Positions 27,966-37,071 are shown, numbered from the stretch's first letter. The stretch is 64,000 nucleotides of DNA from Gimesia sp. (GCA_002706765.1 PAJV01000068.1:147773-211772), one strand, 5' to 3'. Numbers and translations are program-made. The notes: a model not told the origin generated them from the sequence alone.

Positions 27966-28802
27966 TCAGGTTTGCGATAAACGCAAGTCTCCAAACTGCC
28001 GCACCTGATCCGTTACGGCAATTTCGGTGGGAAGACGTTCCATGGAACTGGCGCCGTAAAATCCATCAATGCCCGGCACCCGGTCGAAAATGTACCGGGC
28101 GTCCTCAGGCATCGCGATCGGGCCGCCATGGCATAGCAGCAGCACATTGTCCCGCTCACTTTTCGCGGCATCGATCATTTCTCGAATCAGCTCCACGGAA
28201 TCATCGAGTGTCCTGCCTGTCTCTGCACCGATGGAACCGCCACTCGTCAGCCCCATATGAGCGACCACAATATCGGCACCGGCGGCCGTCAGCAGCCGCG
28301 CCTGTTCTGCGTCGAACGCATACGGCGTGGTGAGTAGATTAAGATCGTGGGCGGCACGGATGCAGTCGATTTCCAGATCAAAGCCCATACCGGTCTCTTC
28401 CAGGTTGGCTCGGAACTGGCCGTCAATCAGTCCCACGGTCGGGAAATTCTGAATGCCGGTAAAGCCCATTGCCTGCAGTTCCTGCAGGAACAGGTCACGC
28501 AGCATGAACGGATCAGTGCCACACACTCCTGCCAGGACGGGCGTCTGTTTGACGACGGGCAGCACTTCACGCCCCAGTTCTTTGACGATTTCATTCGCGT
28601 TGCCGTAAGGCATCAGTCCCGCGAGTGAACCGCGACCGGCCATGCGGTACCGGCCCGAATTGTAGATCACGATCAGGTCGATGCCGCCGGCCTCTTCGCA
28701 TTTGGCACTGAGTCCGGTTCCTGCACCGCCGCCGATAATCGGTTTTCCCGCTGCGACTTTCGCCTGCAGTCGTTTGAGAATGTCTTGTCTGGCTTCCGGC
28801 AT
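27966..28802 (-). CDS. PEP-hydrolase-like TIM-barrel protein (Tm-1 C-terminal half)
   Basis: The protein has 278 residues from the ATG at 28802, which is preceded by AGGCGAGG; a longer form to 28850 would overlap nothing useful. It matches the phosphoenolpyruvate-hydrolase-like TIM-barrel family: [41 protein letters not shown], and [21 protein letters not shown]. The C-terminal part [20 protein letters not shown] is the typical phosphate/cofactor loop. In the tomato virus-resistance protein Tm-1 the same barrel follows the UPF0261 domain in one chain. Here that domain is the adjoining gene upstream (26 bases apart). The biochemical reaction is unknown. Confidence 0.87.
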   Translation of the reverse strand: MPEARQDILKRLQAKVAAGKPIIGGGAGTGLSAKCEEAGGIDLIVIYNSGRYRMAGRGSLAGLMPYGNANEIVKELGREVLPVVKQTPVLAGVCGTDPFMLRDLFLQELQAMGFTGIQNFPTVGLIDGQFRANLEETGMGFDLEIDCIRAAHDLNLLTTPYAFDAEQARLLTAAGADIVVAHMGLTSGGSIGAETGRTLDDSVELIREMIDAAKSERDNVLLLCHGGPIAMPEDARYIFDRVPGIDGFYGASSMERLPTEIAVTDQVRQFGDLRLSQT

Positions 28803-28828
28803 GAACTGTTTCCTCGCCTCTGGTCTCT

Positions 28829-30049
28829 CTATGGGAACTGATTTCCGCACACTCGTTCAAATGCCGCGAGCAGTGCTTCTGCAAACGCAGTATCATTGAT
28901 GTGACACGCATGACGGGTAACACGTCGCTCGTCAGTCTGAACGACTTCCTGTTCCAGTGTCTCGAACAGGCACCGGTCTGCCTCTGGATCATAGAAGGCT
29001 GCTCCCGCTTTATCCAGCATGGAAACTCCCTGCTCGGGAATCAGGATTTCGAGGGGCGCCGTTGACCGGTTGATTTTGGCGGTGATCCATTTCGCAAACT
29101 GCTGATTCTCTTCTGCGGTCGTCCGCATCAAAGTCACCTGTGGATTGTGAACCAGGAACTGTCGCTCGGCGAACCGTTCCGGCACGGTCTCGCGGGCTCC
29201 GAAGTTGACCATGTCGAGGGCTCCCAGGCTCAGCACATACGGGATGCCGCGTTCGATGATCGTATCGAATCGACGGGGACCGCCGGGCATGATGCCTCCC
29301 ACGACTTCGTCGGCGACTTCGGTAGTCGTGATATCAAGTACGCCGCGAATCAAACCATCGGCGACGAGTTTCTCCATCGCCTGTCCGCCGGTACCTGTCG
29401 CGTGGAAGACCAGAGGATCGAAGCCCTTTGATGCCAGCTGCTCGCGAACCAGATCGACACAGGGAGTCGTGACGCCGAACATCGTCATGCCGAGGGCCGG
29501 TCTGACGTCGGGTACGTCAGATGTGTGAGCCACCATGCCGGCGATCGCGTGGGCGGCGTTGCTCAGAACCCGCCGCGAGACCGAGTTGAGCCCTGCTACA
29601 TCGACGACGGAGTACATCATGGTGATATCACTGTGACCCACGTAAGGCTGTGTGTTTCCGCTGGCCACGGTCGAGACAATCAACTTGGGGAATCCGATGG
29701 GAAGTGCCTGGAACGCGGGTGCGACCAGCGCAGTTCCCCCGCTCCCGCCAATCGCGATCACACCTGCCACCTGGTTATCATGGATTTGAGCGGGCAACCA
29801 GACACGCAGCGCCGCTGCCATCTCTGTCACCGCCTGCCCGCGATCAGTTTGTTTCTGCACGACGTCGGGACCGTCGGGATGAGAGGCTGCAACTGTCTCT
29901 GCTGTTTTGTCGGTTTGCTCCGCAGAGCCACGGGTGCTCAAGTCGACCAGCACGACATCGTGACCCGTGTTGCGAATGGCGTCCGCTACAAAGCAGAGTT
30001 CGTCGGCTTTGGTGTCCATCGTGGCGAGCGCGTAAATAATTTTCCGCAT
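28829..30049 (-). CDS. UPF0261 / Tm-1-like ATP-binding protein
   Basis: The protein has 406 residues. It opens with [17 protein letters not shown], then [22 protein letters not shown], a glycine loop for nucleotide binding, and [21 protein letters not shown]; these are the UPF0261 features. The domain binds ATP in tomato Tm-1. The C-terminus contains [19 protein letters not shown] and a glutamate-rich region. AGGAAGGA precedes the ATG. It is the first of a three-gene run with the TIM-barrel and EthD genes, so the three probably act in one pathway whose substrate is unknown. Confidence 0.9.
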   Translation of the reverse strand: MRKIIYALATMDTKADELCFVADAIRNTGHDVVLVDLSTRGSAEQTDKTAETVAASHPDGPDVVQKQTDRGQAVTEMAAALRVWLPAQIHDNQVAGVIAIGGSGGTALVAPAFQALPIGFPKLIVSTVASGNTQPYVGHSDITMMYSVVDVAGLNSVSRRVLSNAAHAIAGMVAHTSDVPDVRPALGMTMFGVTTPCVDLVREQLASKGFDPLVFHATGTGGQAMEKLVADGLIRGVLDITTTEVADEVVGGIMPGGPRRFDTIIERGIPYVLSLGALDMVNFGARETVPERFAERQFLVHNPQVTLMRTTAEENQQFAKWITAKINRSTAPLEILIPEQGVSMLDKAGAAFYDPEADRCLFETLEQEVVQTDERRVTRHACHINDTAFAEALLAAFERVCGNQFP

Positions 30050-30336
30050 ACGGGTTCCTTCCTGTGACAGTTCTCTCTCTCAGCCGGTTTTTCGCTCAAC
30101 TGATAGTTCATAGTGGGGAGGCGGGTCTGAATTTGTCAAGCCACGCCTGAATTTGCTGAATCAGAGCGAGCAGGTCCGGCTGTAGTGTCTGTGATCTTCA
30201 TTCAGGCTCGGGATTTGAGATATTTACTGATATTCTGTGACTGTTTACTACGCGACCTCCTGCTGTGAGGTAGAGTTCCCCATGATTGCATAACCGAAAT
30301 ACTTTGATGCGCTGGTACACATAAGGAAACACAAAG

Positions 30337-31119
30337 ATGATCAGAATGAAATTTCAACCGCTGCTGGCCTGTTGTCTGTTGGGAATCCTGCTGTCGGGCT
30401 GTGCACAAAATCAACCGGCAGTCGCCGAAGCTGCGGAGAATAAAACCGACGAAGCCAGTTCCGAAAACCTGGCGGATATCAAACCGCTGGTGAATCGTGT
30501 TCTCAGCCAGGAAGAGCAGGCGAAACTGACGCCGGACGACGTTCTGACATTATTGAAAGAGGGCAACCAGCGTTTCGTGGCAGGAACACTGACGGCTCGC
30601 GACCATTCCAAACTGGTCCGTGAAGCAGCACTGGGACAGTATCCCAAAGCAGTCATTCTCTCGTGCCTGGATTCGCGCGTTCCCGTAGAAGATGTGTTTG
30701 ACCGCGGCATCGGCGATATCTTCGTGGCCCGAGTCGCCGGTAACTTTGAAAACACCGATATCCTGGGAAGCATGGAATTTGCCTGTAAAGTCGCCGGTTC
30801 GAAGCTGGTGTTCGTGCTGGGCCACGAAAGCTGTGGAGCCGTGAACGGTGCCATTGATGGCGTCGAACTGGGCAACATCACCGCCATGCTGGCGAACATC
30901 CAACCGGCCGTCAATCACTTCAAAGATTACAAAGGCGACAAAACGAGTAAGAACCCGGAGTTCGTCAAAATGGTTATCGCACAGAACGTCCTGGGGACTG
31001 TCGACCGCATTCGCCAGAAAAGCCCGATCCTCAAAGAGATGGAAAAGCAGGGCGAGATCAAAATCGTAGGCGGCATCTACAATATGCAAACCGGCGAAGT
31101 TGATTTGCTGGAGCAGTAA
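30337..31119 (+). CDS. Beta-carbonic anhydrase lipoprotein
   Basis: The protein has 260 residues. A lipobox (LLSGC, Cys22) makes it a lipoprotein, so it should sit outside the cytoplasmic membrane. The enzyme core has the beta-class signature: Cys110, Asp112 and Arg114 in CLDSRVP, then GHESCGAV with His163 and Cys166, the zinc ligands. It converts carbon dioxide and bicarbonate. Between residues 25 and 70 is an acidic linker. Most bacterial beta-carbonic anhydrases are cytoplasmic; exported ones are rarer. The gene stands alone, with a VOC protein convergent at 31168. No bicarbonate transporter adjoins. Confidence 0.92.
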   Translation: MIRMKFQPLLACCLLGILLSGCAQNQPAVAEAAENKTDEASSENLADIKPLVNRVLSQEEQAKLTPDDVLTLLKEGNQRFVAGTLTARDHSKLVREAALGQYPKAVILSCLDSRVPVEDVFDRGIGDIFVARVAGNFENTDILGSMEFACKVAGSKLVFVLGHESCGAVNGAIDGVELGNITAMLANIQPAVNHFKDYKGDKTSKNPEFVKMVIAQNVLGTVDRIRQKSPILKEMEKQGEIKIVGGIYNMQTGEVDLLEQ

Positions 31120-31167
31120 CAGGTGTAGCGAGGTTTGTCCCTGTCACATACACTCTCAGGAAATCTG

Positions 31168-31605
31168 CTACTTGAGTTCCTGGGCCAGGCCGATGAGAAT
31201 TCCTTCGGGGCCCCGGATGTAGCAGAGCCGATACATGTTTTCGTACTGGACCACTTTGTCGACGAGCTCCGCGCCCCGTTTTATGAGCCGGGCGAGGGTA
31301 TCGTCGATGTCTTCCACGGTGAACATGACGCGCAGGTAACCGAGTGCGTTTACCGGCGCGCTGCGGTGATCGGCGACGACAGGCGGCGCGAGAAAGCGGG
31401 AGAGCTCAAGTCGGCTGTGACCGTCGGGCGTACGCAGCATGGCAATCTCGACGCGCATTTCGTGTAATCCCGTGACGCCATCTGCCCAGTCTCCTTCAAT
31501 GGGGGCGCGTCCTTCGAGTTCGAGCCCCAGTTCGGTGAAGAATTCAATCGCGGCGTCGAGATCTTCGACCACGATGCCGACGTTGTCCATCCGTTTGACC
31601 GTCAT
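31168..31605 (-). CDS. VOC-family (glyoxalase/dioxygenase fold) protein
   Basis: The protein has 145 residues with two beta-alpha-beta-beta-beta modules. The first opens with MDNVGIVVEDLDAAIEFFTELGLEL and the second with LGYLRVMFTVEDIDDTLARL, ending in GPEGILIGLAQEL. His/Glu metal ligands common in glyoxalases are not all present: the first strand has Asn-Val-Gly-Ile-Val in place of a His-containing strand. The end glutamate-like residue is Leu-Ala-Gln. It may bind a ligand rather than catalyse. It is followed by DUF2200 on the same strand 36 bases away. Confidence 0.85.
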   Translation of the reverse strand: MTVKRMDNVGIVVEDLDAAIEFFTELGLELEGRAPIEGDWADGVTGLHEMRVEIAMLRTPDGHSRLELSRFLAPPVVADHRSAPVNALGYLRVMFTVEDIDDTLARLIKRGAELVDKVVQYENMYRLCYIRGPEGILIGLAQELK

Positions 31606-31641
31606 GATATCTCCCTGGCAAACAGTTCATTTCGTGATTGG

Positions 31642-32007
31642 TTATTCGGTCCGTAATATTTTTTCCATCTTCCGCCCTTTTGCCAGTTCGTCGACCAGCT
31701 TGTCGAGGTACCTGACCTGTTGTGTTAATGGCTTCTCAATCTCTTCGATCCGATAGCCGCAAATCATCCCTGTAATCAGGTGTGCGTTAGGATTGAGCGT
31801 TGCCTGCTGAAAGAATTCTTCAAACGTGGTCTTGTCTCTGATGTGTTTCTGCAAGGCCTTTTCGTTGAAACCCGTCAGCCAGGTGATGACCTGATGCAAT
31901 TCTTTTTTGGTCCGGTCTTTTTTTTCGACCTTTGTCACATAGTGTGGATACACTTCCGCAAACGTCATTTTCGCCATACGTTCATCGTGTTTGGCTGTGC
32001 TTTTCAC
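31642..32007 (-). CDS. DUF2200 family protein
   Basis: The protein has 121 residues. It carries the DUF2200 pattern MTFAEVYPHYVTKVEKKDRTK, then VITWLTGFNEKAL, a FEEFFQQATLNPNAHLITGM segment, and the C-terminal RIEEIEKPLTQQVRYLDKLVDELAKGR. It is cytoplasmic and rich in Lys and Glu. The family, often beside unrelated small genes, has no known function. It is upstream of the VOC gene with 36 bases between and may share a transcript. Confidence 0.92.
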   Translation of the reverse strand: MKSTAKHDERMAKMTFAEVYPHYVTKVEKKDRTKKELHQVITWLTGFNEKALQKHIRDKTTFEEFFQQATLNPNAHLITGMICGYRIEEIEKPLTQQVRYLDKLVDELAKGRKMEKILRTE

Positions 32008-32145
32008 CTGGCATTACTCCTGTTTAATGGTTGTGTTTTAGCTTTGAATTCGTGCTTGCTGGCTAACGACCGGATTCATCTGAGCGTGGCGAAGATGATT
32101 ATGAATCAGAAGCTGCCTCGGTCAGAATATGGATTAACACAGTTG

Positions 32146-33132
32146 TTATTCTCCGGATTCTTCTGCTTGCGCATGAATCGCCAGATGGTAGCGGGTCGCC
32201 AGCACTTCGATGTTGCTGGAATCCTGTAAGCAGTTTAGCAGATTCTTTGGGATCGCATCAATTCCGTGCCTCGCTCCGGCCAGTGCACCGACAATTGCAC
32301 CCAGGGTATCGACATCGCCGCCAAGGCGTACGGCGAGAGTGACTGCTCCGATCCACGAATCCGGGCAAATAAGGATGCTGTATATAGAGGCCAATACCGT
32401 TGGGATCACGAATGGCGTTATGATTGGTTTATCGAATTCCGGTATGCGTTGCCCGGCGTGGGCGATGAAATCTAACACACTTGCATCATTGAGATAATCA
32501 GGTAACTGCTGGAGCAGTTCAGCCATCTCGGAATTGATGTCACGGCATGCGTCCGCCAGTACCCTGCAGAAGGAGTGGGGATTAATATCGCTGGCTGACG
32601 ACATTTGATTTGCCGCCATTGCGATTGCGACACCCCCGGCAACGCTTCGCGAATCCTGATGTGTGATGCGCGAGATGTCAGCAACCAGCGGAATCAGAGA
32701 CTCTTTATTTTTAAACCAAAGACCCAGTGCGGCGGTTCGCATTGCGGTCCCATTTCCGGCCTGACCAACTGGCGCACCCATGTTGCGATGGTCATCGGTG
32801 GTAAGGTACCGCTCAGCTGCCTGGGTACAGGCACCGCCGGGGCCGATGACAGAATGATGTCGCCATAACTCAGCGATCTGCCGGGCAATATCAGCAACAA
32901 TGATGTCGTCTTGTTCGACGATCGACTTGATTGTGGCAAGAGTCAGTTGTGTGTCATCAGTGTATTGGCCATTCGGATAGCCATGATACTCATGGAAGGC
33001 TGCCGCCAAAGAGTCAGCAGATGGAATCGAGTCGGCCCACAGTCCCTCGAACGGCGCCCCCATCGCGTCGCCAACGGCACCACCAAGAAGCGTTCCGAGT
33101 ACGACAGATTTAGTTGGAATGTTCATCGGCAT
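32146..33132 (-). CDS. ADP-ribosylglycohydrolase family protein
   Basis: The protein has 328 residues. Its N-terminus reads VVLGTLLGGAVGDAMGAPFEG, then YTDDTQLTLA with the metal-binding Thr-Asp-Asp, and near the end LGGDVDTLGAIVGALAGARHG, the second metal motif. These are the DraG/ARH features. The enzymes release ADP-ribose from arginine or other acceptors, or cleave O-acyl-ADP-ribose; the substrate here is unknown. Ending loops include VIPTVLASIYSILICPDSW. It is not with an ADP-ribosyltransferase or dinitrogenase genes, so a DraG role in nitrogen fixation is not supported. The first ATG is used. Confidence 0.92.
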   Translation of the reverse strand: MPMNIPTKSVVLGTLLGGAVGDAMGAPFEGLWADSIPSADSLAAAFHEYHGYPNGQYTDDTQLTLATIKSIVEQDDIIVADIARQIAELWRHHSVIGPGGACTQAAERYLTTDDHRNMGAPVGQAGNGTAMRTAALGLWFKNKESLIPLVADISRITHQDSRSVAGGVAIAMAANQMSSASDINPHSFCRVLADACRDINSEMAELLQQLPDYLNDASVLDFIAHAGQRIPEFDKPIITPFVIPTVLASIYSILICPDSWIGAVTLAVRLGGDVDTLGAIVGALAGARHGIDAIPKNLLNCLQDSSNIEVLATRYHLAIHAQAEESGE

Positions 33133-33524
33133 GACTGAGGTAAATAACTAAGGAACAGGCTGAATCTTTTTCTGTCTCAATCTACCAGTGTATCAGTAGA
33201 TAATCAATTGGCACTCTTTAATTCAGTTTGCGCGTTTTGGGTCATCATGAACAACCGGGCTGCGAATTATAAGGTTACTCAATTGATTCTTGCATTTTCA
33301 TTGTGAAAGCAATCAATGTGGGAGGCAGTCCCCTGGGGCGAATTATTAGAAAAAAAATTCCTCGCAGGAATTTTACTCTCTGCAGCGAAAAGCAACTGCT
33401 TTCTTAGTGCCATGTTTTAATAAAGAATGTTACAATATCGCCAAGATGGGTACTTGTAAATTATTGAATTCCAGCACCCAGACTAAAACCGTCCGCAACA
33501 CGACCAGACATCAAGGGGTACATC
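33133..33524. other. Intergenic region between divergent genes
   Basis: About 390 bases, AT-rich. A TACAAT hexamer at 33431-33436 could be the -10 box of the plus-strand isomerase-like gene, but there is no matching -35 box. No RNA gene or frame was found. Confidence 0.3.
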
Positions 33525-34445
33525 ATGCTCACATCGGATTCACTTTCTCGTCGTCATTTTATGCTGTTAGCGGCTGCCGCTGCTGCATCTTCTCCGTTTG
33601 TTGCCCAGGGAGCAGCGAGTCAGGAAGGCTATCTCAAGGGGCGTCTGTATAAGACCCTGAAGATCGGGATGGTCAAAGCCGGGAAGACACTGGAAGAAAA
33701 ATTCGCGCTCGCGAAGCAAGCCGGTTTTGACGGCATCGAATTGAATACTCCGGGGATCGACGTTGACGAAGTGCGTGCTGCCATCAAAGCGACGGGACTG
33801 CCCGTTGACGGATCAGTCAATTCCAGCCACTGGAATGTGCGTCACACCGATCCCGATCCCGCAGTGCGTGCGAAAGCCCTGGAGAGTCTGAAAGAAGCGT
33901 TGCGTCAGACGCATGCGGTCGGCGGGAACACGGTTCTGCTGGTGGTGGGCAAGGGGAGCGACGGCCCCGAAGAAGAGATCTGGAAACGATCGATTGAGAA
34001 TATCTCAAAGGCGATCCCACTGGCAGCTGAGCTGGGCGTGCCCATCGCGGTTGAAAATGTATGGAACCAGTTCTGCTACGACCACGAAGGCGATCACAAT
34101 CAGACCGCGGACAAGTTTGTGAAGTACATCGACGAATTCAATTCCCCCTGGGTCGGCATGCAGTTTGATATTGGCAACCACTGGAAGTACGGCAGCATGG
34201 GCGACTGGATTCGTCAGCTCAACAAACGGATCATCAAACTGGACCTGAAAGGCTTCTCACGCGAAATGAGCAAGTTCACCAAGATCGGCGAAGGCGATCT
34301 GGACTGGGCCGACGTCCGCAAGGCACTGGCCGAAATCAAGTACGCCGGCTGGGCCGCAGCCGAAGTCGCCGGCGGCGATCTGGAACGCCTGAAAGAAGTC
34401 TCCGCCAACATGGACCGCGTATTTGGTTTGACGACGCAATCTTAA
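33525..34445 (+). CDS. Tat-exported sugar phosphate isomerase/epimerase-like protein
   Basis: The protein has 306 residues. SRRHFMLLAAAAAASSPFVA, with Arg9-Arg10, is a twin-arginine signal. The mature protein is a xylose-isomerase-like TIM barrel: FALAKQAGFDGIELNTPGID, then VNSSHWNVRHTDPDPAVRAK, and a metal site with VPIAVENVWNQF, VGMQFDIGNHWKYGS and GEGDLDWADVRKAL. Glu and Asp/His positions for a divalent cation are kept. Such Tat-exported isomerase-like proteins are common in planctomycetes, and their substrates are mostly unknown. No partner sits beside it: downstream is a decayed region. Confidence 0.9.
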   Translation: MLTSDSLSRRHFMLLAAAAAASSPFVAQGAASQEGYLKGRLYKTLKIGMVKAGKTLEEKFALAKQAGFDGIELNTPGIDVDEVRAAIKATGLPVDGSVNSSHWNVRHTDPDPAVRAKALESLKEALRQTHAVGGNTVLLVVGKGSDGPEEEIWKRSIENISKAIPLAAELGVPIAVENVWNQFCYDHEGDHNQTADKFVKYIDEFNSPWVGMQFDIGNHWKYGSMGDWIRQLNKRIIKLDLKGFSREMSKFTKIGEGDLDWADVRKALAEIKYAGWAAAEVAGGDLERLKEVSANMDRVFGLTTQS

Positions 34446-34653
34446 TAGACGTGATACAGACGCTTTGTGGTGCAGGATACACTGTGCCGCAAAGCGCTAA
34501 ATTTTACTTCGGTCTTTTATTCAGACGTGCGAGTGGGAGACTCTGCATTGCCGCTAGAGTTATTCTAGCTTCTGCGTGTTAGAGTTAGTACCAGTTGCGT
34601 TCGGGATTGTCGACCGGACGAGCACAATGTGAAAATTCACCGGGCGCGGTGTA

Positions 34654-35011
34654 TCACCTGGCGAAGCTATGATCTAGTGTAATGCCTTGTTGGGTCTCTT
34701 TTGACGCTTTCTGATTTCGCTTGCGAGTAGCCACAGCCTTCTTTGCAGCCGCACTACGCTTGCGTGTGAGCGCAGCCTTTTGGCCGGCATTATTCATTCG
34801 AAATCAAATCAAGGTCCAGTATCTTGTGACAGTTCGGACAGAGGATTACGAGGTTGCCGATATCGTTGTTCGCGCGCTGACCATCAATGTGCGCAACTTC
34901 AAGTACATCAGGGATACCGAAACCGCAGTGCGCATAGCGGAGCGTATGCCTCGAATGCGAGTTTTCGGTAGTTGATACGCTTGTCATCTCGGATACTTTT
35001 ATCAAGCCCAA
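34654..35011 (-). pseudogene. HNH nuclease-like remnant, frameshifted
   Basis: The upstream frame (from about 34990 to 34790) encodes a zinc/HNH-type segment: RYAHCGFGIPDVLEVAHIDG and NNDIGNLVILCPNCHK. The HNH core (AHID...NN...C-P-N-C-H-K) is clear. One of the usual two cysteines of the first knuckle is missing. It ends in a stop at 34790-34792. A second frame from 34797 to 34654, overlapping it by eight bases, encodes a Lys/Arg/Ala-rich tail (QKAALTRKRSAAAKKAVATR). Such a tail is commonly fused after HNH domains, so the two may be one gene broken by a frameshift. Two overlapping small genes is the alternative. No ribosome site is evident. Confidence 0.55.
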
Positions 35012-35118
35012 CGGTTGAGCTCACTTGAAAAAACTGAATTATTTCAGGATAACTCATTAACGGTCGTGTCAATGTTTGGTTTCAGAAACAGAGGATTTGA
35101 TAGCTTTTGCTCCAGTAT

Positions 35119-35158
35119 TAACTCAACTGGATAGAGCACCAGTCTTCGGAACCGAGGG
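35119..35158 (+). pseudogene. tRNA-Arg (UCG) fragment
   Basis: The sequence CTCAACTGGATAGAG, followed by CACCAGTCTTCGGAACCGAGG, matches the D arm and anticodon arm of a bacterial tRNA-Arg with anticodon TCG. The T arm (GGTTCGAxxCC) and a 3' acceptor arm are absent: the sequence continues with CAGAAAACGC instead. Anticodon and D stems have mismatches, so it cannot be functional. A remnant of a tRNA or of an integrated element's attachment site is the likely reading. Confidence 0.55.
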
Positions 35159-35236
35159 GCAGAAAACGCTCCAAAACAAGATAACTAACTAGAATTCACT
35201 GAAATATCCAAAGAGTGCCTCTTTCGTATTCCGTCT

Positions 35237-35665
35237 TCAATCCTGGGTAGCACTCGTTTCTGATTCTTCCGGGATCTCTAACGGCGGACAATTTGAACGA
35301 TGTCGAAGCCAGTTGATGCTGCGTATTGCAGGTTTTTGTGAAATGACCCATCTTTCAAGTTTAAACTTACCTGGAAAGTCAAGAAGCATGATTCCAATGA
35401 TGACCGTCAGGAGCCCTTGACCAGGTAGAGCGAGTAATACTATTCCGACTACCACAAAGATGAAGCCGAGGAGATTTTTACCTATTAGTAGAATCCCTCG
35501 AATGACAGGATGTTGCGAAGCCCATGGCAAAGTCTTTCGTCCTGTACGATTGAAATAGTCAACTGGAATTCGGACGACCAATATTGGAATTATGATAAGT
35601 GTTCCAATGAACGTGAGTAGCGAAGCTACGGCCAACCATCGCAACAATTCGGGAGACGGATGCAT
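35237..35665 (-). CDS. Membrane protein resembling the PGPGW family
   Basis: The protein has 142 residues. Helices at about 10-34 and 55-75 are followed by one at about 80-100 containing LLALPGQGLLTVIIGIMLLDFPGK, cut here for length; the core LPGQGLLTVIIGIMLL recalls the PGPGW family of small membrane proteins, though the last Trp is Leu. The C-terminus is basic then acidic. It is alone in a region of remnants. ATG at 35665 has TTCC-AGAGGAAAG upstream. Base composition is a little lower in GC than in the neighbouring coding genes. Function unknown. Confidence 0.65.
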   Translation of the reverse strand: MHPSPELLRWLAVASLLTFIGTLIIIPILVVRIPVDYFNRTGRKTLPWASQHPVIRGILLIGKNLLGFIFVVVGIVLLALPGQGLLTVIIGIMLLDFPGKFKLERWVISQKPAIRSINWLRHRSNCPPLEIPEESETSATQD

Positions 35666-35947
35666 TCTTTCCTCTAGTCTGTAGAACGCGCACCATAATA
35701 CGTGTAATCAACTATCAGCTTGAGCCTACTATACCATAAATGAAGATTAACGCATCCTTATAAATAATGTTCGTTTTATCGAACTGCGTTAGAATGATTC
35801 GACACTCAGTCCGGGTTAGTTTGGATGAATCCGAATTTCTCATACTCGAAATCATAATCCCCGTTTTCTGTTAAAGCTACCCTATTACTGATGGCGCTTC
35901 GCGTGACTGTGAGGCGAAGAATGAAATCAACCTGACATCAACCCCCC

Positions 35948-36135
35948 TCACTCAAACACCAACCCCAGTGTATCGATCATCGCACTGTGGCAGCCGTGGA
36001 TGCCGATCGCTTTTTGCCGGCTCCGTCTACCGTTAGTGCCTCTTTTTCGGAGGCGTGCCGATCCGTTCGCTGGGGGGGATCTGGGGATGTGGTTATCACG
36101 TCGTCTCTGAAGATACCTTTGATCTCAAACGCCGA
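35948..36135 (-). pseudogene. Frameshifted C-terminal tail of a jacalin-like protein
   Basis: Read on the minus strand, three short frames join into one sensible tail: FEIKGIFRDDVITTSPDPPS and ERIGTPP, then EALTVDGAGK, and last KAIGIHGCHSAMIDTLGLVF ending in E and a TGA at 35948-35950. Two frame changes (near 36048 and 36016) are needed. The GIHG...IDTLGLVF end resembles the last strands of jacalin-type lectin domains. The same tail is found intact in frame downstream of lepA at 40930-41100. No start or upstream portion of the gene survives. Confidence 0.55.
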
Positions 36136-36141
36136 GAGACG

Positions 36142-36185
36142 AAAAAAACAGACGTTCGTAGCGATTACAAATCGCGACGAACGTC
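36142..36185 (-). terminator. Rho-independent terminator after the SGNH hydrolase gene
   Basis: On the minus strand a 16-bp stem with one mismatch (arms GACGTTCGTCGCGATT and AATCGCTACGAACGTC, loop TGT) is followed by TG and seven T. It starts 29 bases past the stop of the SGNH hydrolase gene at 36214, so it should end that operon's transcript. Confidence 0.9.
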
Positions 36186-36213
36186 CGTTGCTGCAGTCGT
36201 GAGTGCTTCGTGT

Positions 36214-37071
36214 TTATTTTGAGTCACTCTGTTCCAGTGTCTGGGAAATGCTTTTGGCGACTTGAGATCCCAGCAGCTCATATCCCTGTTCGTTGAAGTG
36301 CACATCTTTGGGGTTTTGTGCCTCTGCCTGATGTGGGGTGATAAAAGTAAATAAATCGTCGATGGCGACTCCCTGTTTTTTCATCACACGTTCGGCGATT
36401 TGATTCCGTTCTTCGATGGCGGTTTTGATGCTGGGACCCTCTTTCCAATCGCTGGGAACCGGTGTGGTGCTGGCCCAGATCAATTTCGCTCCCGTTTTCT
36501 GCAAACGTTTGACAAGGGTTTCCAGACGCGCAGCATAATCGGCCGTTGGGGTGCGGCGGTCGTGAATACCGAAATTGAAATGGATTACATCCCAGTTTCC
36601 GTCGCCCAGCCAGACATCGAGTTGCTTCAGCGCTGTGGCCGTCGGTCCGCAATTGGCAGGAGCACGATGCACGTTCGCTTTGCCTGCCAGCGCATTTCGC
36701 GTTGCCAAGGTATAACCCCGAGAAACGGAATCGCCGATGAGGAGCACCCTCGGCAGTTTCGGATCATCAGTTACATAATCCCAGGCGGTGATCGTTCCTT
36801 GCAGCTTGGCCTTCTGATAATGGGGGAGATAGAACCCGCCCAGGTTTTCTTCCAGCACTGTTTCCCAGGCCTGTTGCTCAGGGGACAACGTGGCTTTCCA
36901 GGCAGCGAACTTCTGATTCAGTTCGGCTGCCTGTTTTGCTTTTTTGGCAGCCGCTTCACTGGCATTGGTCGGCTCTGTTTTTTGATCTTCGCCTCGGGAC
37001 GGCACTGCGACCAACGTGATAAATGCGAAGAGAACGAAACAGGATCGTACATCATATGCGGAACGGAACAT
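36214..37071 (-). CDS. Secreted SGNH/GDSL hydrolase
   Basis: The protein has 285 residues from the ATG at 37071, where a signal peptide begins directly (SAYDVRSCFVLFAFITLVAV). A helical linker rich in Lys, Gln and Ala follows. The hydrolase domain has block I (VLLIGDSVSRGYTL, nucleophile Ser in GDS), the Gly-like block II, block III (HFNFGIHDRR, where Asn is replaced by a His) and block V (DVHFNEQGYELLG with Asp and His). These enzymes deacetylate or hydrolyse carbohydrate esters outside the cell. The gene is the last of the minus-strand run and is followed by a strong terminator. An upstream ATG at 37122 gives a less convincing leader. Confidence 0.86.
   Translation of the reverse strand: MFRSAYDVRSCFVLFAFITLVAVPSRGEDQKTEPTNASEAAAKKAKQAAELNQKFAAWKATLSPEQQAWETVLEENLGGFYLPHYQKAKLQGTITAWDYVTDDPKLPRVLLIGDSVSRGYTLATRNALAGKANVHRAPANCGPTATALKQLDVWLGDGNWDVIHFNFGIHDRRTPTADYAARLETLVKRLQKTGAKLIWASTTPVPSDWKEGPSIKTAIEERNQIAERVMKKQGVAIDDLFTFITPHQAEAQNPKDVHFNEQGYELLGSQVAKSISQTLEQSDSK

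Larger units (their letters stand above)
35666..36213. other. Intergenic region with a lectin-like remnant and a terminator
   Basis: About 550 bases. The left 280 hold no open frame or signal I can support. The right part carries the remnant at 35948-36135 and the terminator at 36142-36185, given separately. Confidence 0.5.
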
